This document shows positions 1 to 5,218 of a stretch of DNA of 5,727 nt, in pieces. Source of the DNA: Candidatus Zixiibacteriota bacterium (GTDB lineage: Bacteria > Zixibacteria > MSB-5A5 > GN15 > JACZUZ01). The notes under the pieces were generated by a model that saw nothing but the letters and a program-made list of their open reading frames with translations, was not told the origin of the DNA and ran no database searches. Every line of letters begins with the position of its first letter. Within the stretch, counting starts at the first letter, position 1. Where the stretch lies: contig JACZUZ010000150.1 in the NCBI GenBank assembly GCA_022572905.1, forward strand, positions 1 to 5,727, given 5' to 3'. The position numbers and the translations under genes were made by a program.

Positions 1-207
1 ATCTGGTCGTTATCGTCAACCGAAGTCGCTCTTTCCTGCCATGTTTGTGTCAAAAGCTCTGATCTGGGACACACTGATCAAATCATTGCCGAACTTAATT
101 ACATGCTAAACAATCGTTTTAAAATAGATCACTCAACATTACAGATTGAATCGACCCCATGCGAGCGCTCGGCGCCGCTGTGCGGCAATAACGCTATCGC
201 CGAATGA
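1..207 (+). CDS. Cation diffusion facilitator (CDF, CzcD/ZitB-like) metal exporter, C-terminal part
   Basis: This is the last 68 codons of a gene that begins before the window, read in frame 1 and ending at TGA 205-207. The peptide begins IWSLSSTEVALSCHVCV and continues to KIDHSTLQIE, which matches the cytoplasmic C-terminal domain of CDF proteins (pattern hvWsl..g..alsaHv...., then HxTlQiE). In this family that ferredoxin-like domain sits after six membrane helices, binds metal and drives dimerisation; the transporter exchanges Zn2+ or similar divalent metals for protons across the inner membrane. Possible metal ligands here are C13, H14, C16, H24 and H44 of the fragment. The tail beyond LQIE holds two more Cys (C54, C61), as many CzcD-like proteins have a Cys after this motif. 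The membrane part lies outside the window, so metal specificity cannot be judged. The next gene begins 62 bp downstream on the same strand. Confidence 0.85.
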   Translation: MWSLSSTEVALSCHVCVKSSDLGHTDQIIAELNYMLNNRFKIDHSTLQIESTPCERSAPLCGNNAIAE

Positions 208-269
208 ACGCCAACGAACGGGTTACGAGTCCCTTATTAATGTATTCAAGGCGCTAAAAGTAACAACAG

Positions 270-1655
270 ATGAATTCCGACCCCTCTTTTGAAATAATAA
301 GAATCAATGACCTTGGCGCTGATGGAAAGGCGGTCGGGAGAGATCAAAACGGAAAGGTTGTTTTTCTCGAAGGAGGCCTTCCCGGTGAACTTGTTGAGGC
401 GCGCATTTTCCAGCGCAGGCGAAATTTCAATCGCGGCAAAGTCGTTCGCACTATTGAGCCGTCGGAATTTAGAATTTCAGCGCCGTGCGTACATTTTGAT
501 TCATGCGGCGGCTGCGCCTGGCAGGATTTGGAATATCAGACACAACTTGAATTCAAGAAAAAGCGAGTAGTGGATAATCTTGAGCGGCTCGGAGGATTCG
601 AAAATGTTGTCGTTGACGATATTCTCCCTTGCGCTGAACATTTCCGCTATCGAAACAAAATGGAATTTTCTTTCGGGGTGGAATCGGCGGATTCCGAATC
701 GGAAAACAAGAGCGAATTTGCGCTTGGTCTTCATTTGCGCGGGGAATTCGCGCGAATTTTCAATGTAACCGAGTGTCTCCTCATGTCAGAAACTTGCAAT
801 GAAATCCTAAACTGGTTTCGTGAGTTTGTCCGGACTCATAAAATTCCGGCGTATGATGTGCGGAATCATCATGGGTATCTGAGATTTCTAATGTTGCGTG
901 AGAGCAGGAAAACCGGCGAGATAATGATAAATATAGTGACGTCATCCGCCGAATTTCCGAATTCACGAGAATTAGTCAGCGAGCTCACGCGAAAGTTTCC
1001 GACGGCCGTGACAATAGTTCACAACAAGACAGACAGCAAAGCCAATATAGCCTATGGCGAAAGCGAGGCGATACTTTATGGGTCCGGCTATATTCGCGAA
1101 GAAATGCTCGGTAAGAATTTTCGAATTTATGCGAACTCGTTTTTTCAGACCAATACCCTACAGGCGGAAAATTTGTACAATATCGCGTTCGCGCAGGCCG
1201 AGTTGCAAGCGAGCGACAAATTAATGGATCTCTATTGCGGAGCGGGCTCGATTGGGATTTGTCTGGCAGAAAAAGTTCAAGAAATAATTGGAATCGAGAT
1301 GGAAGAATCGGCGATTATTTCGGCTCGTGAGAATGCTATTGAGAATAAGATCGAGAATATCAGCTTTATAGCCGGGGACGTTCGCAAGACCCTGCGGGAG
1401 CGCAAAGAAGAATTCCGCAATACCGACGTTGTAATTGTTGATCCGCCCCGGGCCGGAATGATCCCCAGGGCGGTACATCACACCTGCGATCTCGGCGCCC
1501 GGCGGATTGTCTATGTTTCCTGCAATCCCGGCGCATTCGCGCGCGACGCAGTATTGTTTGATCAAGGCGGATATACTCTCAAGCGAGTGTCCCCAGTTGA
1601 TATGTTTCCCCATACCACACATATTGAGTTGGTTGCGACTCTCGATAGGCGCTGA
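270..1655 (+). CDS. rlmD: 23S rRNA (uracil-5-)-methyltransferase, TrmA/RumA family (RlmD-like)
   Basis: A SAM-dependent enzyme that places a methyl group on C5 of a uridine in RNA, most probably 23S rRNA U1939 (E. coli numbering). At 461 residues it has the full family length. Residues about 8-62 form a TRAM RNA-binding domain. The [4Fe-4S] ligands are all present: C73, C79, C82 in CVHFDSCGGCAW and C169 in NVTECLL. YRNKMEFSFG (127-136) and ANSFFQTNTLQAENLY (288-303) are family motifs. The SAM-binding loop is DLYCGAGSIG (320-329), followed by IVDPPRAGM (389-397). The nucleophile is C418 in YVSCNP, and the general base is E453 in HTTHIELV. The ATG has no clear Shine-Dalgarno sequence, but it precedes the TRAM domain by the usual distance. 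The exact target base (U1939 or U747, as RlmD and RlmC/RlmCD differ) cannot be assigned from motifs alone, so the symbol is a best guess within a certain family. Confidence 0.93.
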   Translation: MNSDPSFEIIRINDLGADGKAVGRDQNGKVVFLEGGLPGELVEARIFQRRRNFNRGKVVRTIEPSEFRISAPCVHFDSCGGCAWQDLEYQTQLEFKKKRVVDNLERLGGFENVVVDDILPCAEHFRYRNKMEFSFGVESADSESENKSEFALGLHLRGEFARIFNVTECLLMSETCNEILNWFREFVRTHKIPAYDVRNHHGYLRFLMLRESRKTGEIMINIVTSSAEFPNSRELVSELTRKFPTAVTIVHNKTDSKANIAYGESEAILYGSGYIREEMLGKNFRIYANSFFQTNTLQAENLYNIAFAQAELQASDKLMDLYCGAGSIGICLAEKVQEIIGIEMEESAIISARENAIENKIENISFIAGDVRKTLRERKEEFRNTDVVIVDPPRAGMIPRAVHHTCDLGARRIVYVSCNPGAFARDAVLFDQGGYTLKRVSPVDMFPHTTHIELVATLDRR

Positions 1656-1688
1656 ATATCGCGTAACACCGCCGGTCCCTTGCACTGA

Positions 1689-1753
1689 CCGATCTGTTAA
1701 TCGCGAGTTGCTGGCAGGTTTTAATTCTCAGATCGGGGGCCTTCCCTTTTTTT
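1689..1753 (+). terminator. Possible terminator or operator between the methyltransferase and HIT genes
   Basis: A perfect 8-bp inverted repeat, CCGATCTG (1689-1696) and CAGATCGG (1729-1736), encloses a 32-nt loop. It is followed by a small GGG/CCC hairpin (within 1736-1746) that leads straight into seven T residues (1747-1753). The T run after a G/C stem suggests Rho-independent termination of the methyltransferase transcript. However, the long repeat is about 10 nt from the T run and the adjacent stem is only 3 bp, so it is not a textbook terminator. The repeat could instead be a protein-binding site for the genes downstream. Confidence 0.35.
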
Positions 1754-1763
1754 CAGAATTTCC

Positions 1764-1769
1764 TATATT
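1764..1769 (+). promoter_or_regulatory. Candidate -10 box for the HIT operon
   Basis: TATATT lies 6 bases before the ATG at 1776, inside an AT-rich stretch without any Shine-Dalgarno sequence. If it acts as a -10 element, transcription would begin at or next to the start codon and give a leaderless message. No convincing -35 hexamer is visible at the expected spacing (about 1741-1746), so this is weak. Confidence 0.2.
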
Positions 1770-1775
1770 TCAATT

Positions 1776-2276
1776 ATGACTACCGAGATCATCTGGGCTC
1801 CCTGGAGGGCGGGATTTATTAAGGCAAAACCAGAGAAAGGCTGTGTGCTTTGTCGGATTTCTCGTTCGATGGACAATCGCAAGAGTCTTATAGTAAAGCG
1901 CGGGAAGTGCAATTTCATTGTACTCAATAAATTTCCATACACCAGCGGGCATTTAATGGTAGTTACCAATCGCCATATCGGCGCTCTCGAAAAACTTTCA
2001 ACCATCGAGGCCAATGAACATTTCCGCCTGACCCGGACTGCGGCGGCGGCTATTCGCAAAGCATTCAAGCCAGAAGGATTGAACGTGGGTATGAATCTGG
2101 GCCGACCGGCGGGAGCCGGGATCAAGGATCATCTGCACACTCATCTGGTGCCTCGTTGGGCCGGCGACAGTAATTTCATGCCGGTAATAGGCGAAACTAG
2201 AATCAATTCAATTGATATTGAAGAAACTTACGAGGCGCTTCTAGAAGCGTTCAAACGGATTAGATCTAAAACGTGA
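1776..2276 (+). CDS. HIT family protein, Ap4A phosphorylase/hydrolase type
   Basis: A 166-residue histidine-triad protein. These soluble enzymes attack the alpha-phosphate of dinucleoside polyphosphates or nucleoside phosphoramidates. The triad is HLHTHLVPRW at 119-128, with H119, H121, H123; H121 is the expected nucleophile. The first conserved half is FIVLNKFPYTSGHLMVV (about 47-63). The N-terminal IWAPWRAGFI (6-15), the C23/C26 pair in CVLC, and the extension GDSNFMPVIGETR after the triad are the pattern of the subgroup containing mycobacterial Rv2613c, an Ap4A phosphorylase. That makes Ap4A cleavage the likeliest activity, though the substrate is inferred from the subgroup. The C23-C26 pair may bind a metal. 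The start is the only ATG giving the family N-terminus; there is no Shine-Dalgarno site. The stop TGA overlaps the next gene's GTG by four bases, so the two genes are almost surely co-transcribed and translationally coupled. Confidence 0.9.
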   Translation: MTTEIIWAPWRAGFIKAKPEKGCVLCRISRSMDNRKSLIVKRGKCNFIVLNKFPYTSGHLMVVTNRHIGALEKLSTIEANEHFRLTRTAAAAIRKAFKPEGLNVGMNLGRPAGAGIKDHLHTHLVPRWAGDSNFMPVIGETRINSIDIEETYEALLEAFKRIRSKT

Positions 2277-3964
2277 CCAAGAAGACGACCCGGCGTCCGC
2301 CTACAAAATCAGAGCTGGAAAGACTCCAGAGACTCTACAAAACGGACGAACGCATTGCCGAAAGAATGGGCGGTGGCGTAGCTCCATATTTGGTTGCCTA
2401 CTGGCGCCGAAAGAAAAATATACCAAAATTTTCCGCGCCGAAATTCTCAGAAAAAGAAATATTCGATCTTTGGGAGCGCTTTGGCGATGACTATCGCTGT
2501 GGCGCAGATCTCGGCATATCCAAGGCGGCTTTCTATACGTGGCGGCGAAAATACGGTATTTCGCAGAAGCCCGCGTTCCTGAAGCTCGAGCAGATGGAGT
2601 TGCGTTTTCCGGGGAAGGAATTTGAAACGCGGGAGACCGCGCAGTACGGCAAGCTTCCTGCGATCACCAAGCTCTGGCTTTCATCCGATCGTCATGGCGC
2701 CGCAGATAGAAATAACGCTGTCAGAATTTCGCCAGACCTTGTTGTAATTGATCGTTCTTTCAGAGAAGTCGTTTCTTCTTTTTCTGAAGAAGATTCACAG
2801 GTAGTCTTCAATCCGTCCAGAATTGCGTTGGGAACATCTTTTGCGCAGGGCGACTTCAGCGACGGTTCGGATCCTTCCGGGGCCAATGCGGGCGAGTGGG
2901 CCGAATTACAACGAATACGTCTTCGAGTTGGAATGGCCGAAGGTAGCGTTTGGGAGTCATTGATTTTATCGGGTTCGCTCCTGCCGGGCCAACAGGTTAT
3001 TTGTGAACGGGGATGTGAGCGTTTCGCAGGGGCGGTAGGTTCGCTCGGTATTGGCATGGATTCGCAAAAAATGTCAGGCATATTGAGGGATGGATATATT
3101 GATATCCAGCCGCCGAGCGTCACCAATGTAATCCTAACAGGTAAACGCTACACTCCCGTATTTGCCACAGATATAGCTCTTTATTTAGCTTCAATGCTCT
3201 CTCACGAAAAACTCAGTGACGTCGCAATAGAGTATTCCGGATCGGCGTTTTCCGGAATGTCGATTATAGACCGTCAGGCTCTTTGCGCTATTCCAGCGCT
3301 CCTGAATTGTAAGACAGCGCTTGTTCCATTTGACGCTGTGACTCGCCGTCGTTATGCGGTTCTCGGGGACCCACCCTATCATCCAGTGGCGCCGGATAGA
3401 GACGCCGTATATGATTCGGTCTGTCAACTAAATATTGAGCAGGTCATCCCGATGGTAGCGTGGAAAAAGCCAGCGGGGAAAAGCGCAAAGCAAGATTCAA
3501 ACAGGCCTGAGCTGAAGAGGACGTCCGACGAATCATGTCCGAAGTTAGAATATCTACCGGTAGAGGAATTAACGCAAACTGCGGCAAGAGTAGTATTTAT
3601 TGGAGGATCGCCCGGCGGACATTTTGATGAACTAGCCAGAGCGGCCCAAATAATTCGTGGTAAGGAAATAGCTGGCGGTGTGAGATTATTCGTGTCTCCC
3701 ATATCGCGCGACGCATACTTACAAGGTCTGCGCAAGGGTCTTCTGCGAAAGTTTGTTGAAGCTGGCGCTATTGTTCTTAATCCGGGACTTGACTCTACTA
3801 TTCTAGGGCGTTTCGGGATTGGTCCAAGCGCCACAGTGGTGACAACGACGATTGAGCCAGACTTCCATCTTAACGCGTCAAGTGCGAGCAAATATATTAT
3901 GTCTCCCGGGGCCGCCGCCGCCACAGCCCTGCGCGGTATGATTACCGACCCGAGAGGGTACTAA
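2273..3964 (+). CDS. Aconitase/LeuC-like protein lacking Fe-S ligands, fused to N-terminal tandem HTH-like repeats
   Basis: A 563-residue two-part protein. Residues about 12-50 and 59-97 look like two helix-turn-helix units, each ending in a WRRK-x-x-I motif (W44-I50 and W90-I96), which suggests DNA binding. From about residue 115 to the end the chain resembles the large subunit of 3-isopropylmalate dehydratase/aconitase: LLPGQQVICERG...AGAVGSLGIG (237-261), MSIIDRQALC (329-338), and a well-matched swivel of about 440-555 with GGVRLFVSPISRDAYLQGLR, KFVEAGA and YIMSPGAAAATALRG. The active-site positions are altered. The SCTN cysteine is S446, both CxxC cysteines are L506 and T509, DSHT is replaced by RGCE (246-249), and the NRNF..GR motif is gone. 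Cluster binding and hydro-lyase activity are therefore unlikely. GTG start within the HIT stop (GTGA); no leuD or other leucine gene is nearby. A regulatory or ligand-sensing role is inference. The family call for the body is fairly sure; the function is unknown. Confidence 0.72.
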   Translation: MTKKTTRRPPTKSELERLQRLYKTDERIAERMGGGVAPYLVAYWRRKKNIPKFSAPKFSEKEIFDLWERFGDDYRCGADLGISKAAFYTWRRKYGISQKPAFLKLEQMELRFPGKEFETRETAQYGKLPAITKLWLSSDRHGAADRNNAVRISPDLVVIDRSFREVVSSFSEEDSQVVFNPSRIALGTSFAQGDFSDGSDPSGANAGEWAELQRIRLRVGMAEGSVWESLILSGSLLPGQQVICERGCERFAGAVGSLGIGMDSQKMSGILRDGYIDIQPPSVTNVILTGKRYTPVFATDIALYLASMLSHEKLSDVAIEYSGSAFSGMSIIDRQALCAIPALLNCKTALVPFDAVTRRRYAVLGDPPYHPVAPDRDAVYDSVCQLNIEQVIPMVAWKKPAGKSAKQDSNRPELKRTSDESCPKLEYLPVEELTQTAARVVFIGGSPGGHFDELARAAQIIRGKEIAGGVRLFVSPISRDAYLQGLRKGLLRKFVEAGAIVLNPGLDSTILGRFGIGPSATVVTTTIEPDFHLNASSASKYIMSPGAAAATALRGMITDPRGY

Positions 3965-3970
3965 AAGTTT

Positions 3971-3996
3971 TTGAGGTCGGTTAGATATATCCTCAA
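3971..3996. repeat. Inverted repeat between convergent genes
   Basis: TTGAGG (3971-3976) and CCTCAA (3991-3996) form a 6-bp stem with a 14-nt loop, just after the stop of the aconitase-like gene. A second copy of CCTCAAGA occurs at 4019-4026, so the left arm could pair with either. No T run follows on either strand, so it is not a good intrinsic terminator. The rest of the gap to 4065 shows no gene. Confidence 0.3.
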
Positions 3997-4065
3997 GATA
4001 ATTACTTCAAGAATGGCCCCTCAAGAGTATCCCTTAAAAAATCATCTTTTCAAATCATTGCGGCG

Positions 4066-4713
4066 CTATTTGGCGCTCTTAACCGGCAGTATCTCTATTG
4101 AATTGAGAATCGACATCATCAGTAGCGAATCTCCCTCGAGATAGACGGGGCGGGTAATCCAGGCGTGGAACCAGTGATTGCCCTTGCGAAGAAAAACATC
4201 GAATCGTTTCTCGTCTATATCAATTCCATGCACTTTGAGGACTGTGCTGGTTGACCAGCTCTTTACATCTGTTTTTGAACTATCTTCCCACACCCGTCTC
4301 TTACCAAGATCATTGGTCGGATCCTGTTCGTAAAAATACCACCAGGTTTCCCGATATTCCGATAGGTCGTACTTGAGATCTGTATAGAGGGTGTCGAATT
4401 CCATTCGCGCTATCATTCCCCTCTTGGCGTTCCCCGCATTGAACAAACGCTTGGAGCCTTCCCCGACAGGGGACATGTTGTTAAACCCCAACAGGTCGAT
4501 CTTGATTTTCCATTCCGTCCCGGGCACATCAAATTCCTGGTTTTCCGTGTAATAGATAGTCTGGTTAATCAGCGAATCTGTCAAATTCTGCGCGTGCGCA
4601 ATTCCGGAGCCAATGACAAGAAAACCAAGAACTATTGCCGTTATCGCCGGAAGTCTTGAAAAGAGATTAAGTCTGAACGAGTTACGTTTGGCGCTTGAGT
4701 ATTTCATTGGCAT
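4066..4713 (-). CDS. Exported protein of unknown function with signal peptide
   Basis: A 215-residue secreted protein that I do not recognise. The start at 4713 is chosen over the longer frame (to 4842) because AAAGGAG lies 6 bases upstream and because a typical Sec signal peptide then follows at once: a basic n-region (K4, K9, R10, R14, R20), a hydrophobic core ITAIVLGFLVIGSG and an AHA-Q cleavage site after A41. The mature part of about 174 residues is polar, without further membrane segments, lipobox or cysteines. It holds many aromatics (EYRETWWYFYEQDP, NHWFHAWITRPVYLEGD) and ends in MMSILNSIEILPV. The pattern of a small mixed alpha/beta domain with a late W-x-x-x-x-P strand and a final helix loosely recalls PsbP/Mog1-like domains, but this is only a guess. 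A periplasmic location is most likely. It converges on the aconitase-like gene and diverges from the barrel genes. Confidence 0.8.
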   Translation of the reverse strand: MPMKYSSAKRNSFRLNLFSRLPAITAIVLGFLVIGSGIAHAQNLTDSLINQTIYYTENQEFDVPGTEWKIKIDLLGFNNMSPVGEGSKRLFNAGNAKRGMIARMEFDTLYTDLKYDLSEYRETWWYFYEQDPTNDLGKRRVWEDSSKTDVKSWSTSTVLKVHGIDIDEKRFDVFLRKGNHWFHAWITRPVYLEGDSLLMMSILNSIEILPVKSAK

Positions 4714-4719
4714 TGGAGT

Positions 4720-4726
4720 CTCCTTT
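4720..4726 (-). promoter_or_regulatory. Ribosome binding site deciding the start at 4713
   Basis: On the - strand AAAGGAG (4726 to 4720) ends 6 bases before the ATG at 4713. A second in-frame ATG follows two codons later (4707) but is spaced less well. This site argues against the longer frame starting at 4842. A possible -35 TTGACG (- strand, 4763-4758) lies upstream, without a convincing -10 box. Confidence 0.7.
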
Positions 4727-4886
4727 TTATTTCGCGAATTAGTGGAAAGCCTTAGTCCGTCAACAATATGCCAAAATCCAGACAATTCTACAACTGGAAG
4801 CCCCGAAAGTCCGCTTTTTGAAACGATTTTTCTTTGAGACATTCGACCATGATCGAATAATAGTTAAAAATGTGCAGGACGACAGC

Positions 4887-4901
4887 TAAGACCGTGTCTT
4901 A
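4887..4901. repeat. Short palindrome in the divergent intergenic region
   Basis: TAAGAC (4887-4892) and GTCTTA (4896-4901) are perfect inverted arms around a 3-base centre. It sits in the 263-bp gap between the divergent genes at 4713 (-) and 4977 (+), about 75 bases upstream of the latter. It may be an operator half-site pair or a small RNA hairpin. A weaker interrupted stem with arms AGCCCC and GGG..GCT follows at 4906-4926. Confidence 0.35.
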
Positions 4902-4965
4902 ACACAGCCCCTTCGGCAGGGTAGCTTGCATTGATTCTCTGACTAAACCCTCAATCACTAATCAT

Positions 4966-4971
4966 AGGAGG
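4966..4971 (+). promoter_or_regulatory. Consensus Shine-Dalgarno site for the short ORF at 4977
   Basis: AGGAGG lies 5 bases before the ATG at 4977. It is the strongest ribosome binding site in the window, and it supports that this ATG is, or recently was, a real translation start. Confidence 0.75.
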
Positions 4972-4976
4972 CGAAC

Positions 4977-5099
4977 ATGAGGCGTTTGTTAACAGTTCTT
5001 GCAGTATTCTCAATTATCGCAGTTTCGAGCGCTCTGGCGGGCGTCGAGAAGGGACAGATTGAGTTATCACCGACAATCGGACTTGCCCATCCGGTTTGA
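4977..5099 (+). CDS. Short signal-peptide ORF, probably a truncated outer-membrane beta-barrel gene
   Basis: Forty codons with a consensus Shine-Dalgarno site, ending at TGA 5097-5099. Residues 1-19 are a good Sec signal peptide (MRRLLTVLAVFSIIAVSSA, continuing LAG, with cleavage near A21). The short mature end, EKGQIELSPTIGLAHPV, reads like the first transmembrane strand of an outer-membrane beta-barrel, where a Gly usually follows PV (PVGDFG-type turn). Here that codon is TGA, one base from GGA. Read beyond the stop, all three frames close within about 20 codons without barrel-like sequence, so more than a point mutation has occurred: most likely the rest of the gene was deleted. It may be a pseudogene remnant or, less likely, a real small secreted peptide. 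A second barrel gene follows 119 bp downstream. Confidence 0.6.
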   Translation: MRRLLTVLAVFSIIAVSSALAGVEKGQIELSPTIGLAHPV

Positions 5100-5131
5100 G
5101 TCTTTAATGGCAGCAATGCGCGGCCATCTCA

Positions 5132-5156
5132 GTGTTTCTAGAACTGATTGAAACAC
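5132..5156. repeat. Inverted repeat between the two beta-barrel ORFs
   Basis: GTGTTTC (5132-5138) and GAAACAC (5150-5156) form a perfect 7-bp stem with an 11-nt loop. It lies after the short ORF and 62 bases before the next ATG. No T run follows, so it may be an mRNA hairpin or a protein-binding site rather than a terminator. Confidence 0.35.
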
Positions 5157-5218
5157 AAATTATGAACGATGCGAAAACCGCGACTTTGTACTGAACAAAC
5201 TTAACGAAAGGGAAAACT

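Noticed and set aside
1221..1685. 154-codon open frame on the - strand inside the methyltransferase gene
   Set aside because: It is antisense to a complete, motif-rich gene and its translation shows no domain; it is a shadow frame.
3424..3924. 166-codon - strand frame opposite the aconitase-like gene, and another at 2692-3126
   Set aside because: Both lie fully within the coding sequence of the + strand gene, have low-complexity Pro/Ser-rich translations, and lack start signals.
2273..3964. Ordinary catalytic 3-isopropylmalate dehydratase (leuC)
   Set aside because: All three iron-sulfur cysteines and the DSHT and Arg motifs are missing, and no leuD or other leucine gene is adjacent.
3971..3996. 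Intrinsic terminator after the aconitase-like gene
   Set aside because: The stem is only 6 bp with a 14-nt loop and lacks a T run on either strand; kept only as a repeat.
4714..4842. Extension of the - strand secreted-protein gene to an ATG at 4842 (258 residues)
   Set aside because: It would put 43 polar residues before the signal peptide, whereas AAAGGAG sits correctly before the ATG at 4713.
5097..5099. UGA read as Gly (alternative code of Gracilibacteria/SR1) at the end of the short ORF
   Set aside because: The CDF, methyltransferase and HIT genes all end naturally at TGA, and the sequence after 5099 soon meets TAG without barrel-like residues.
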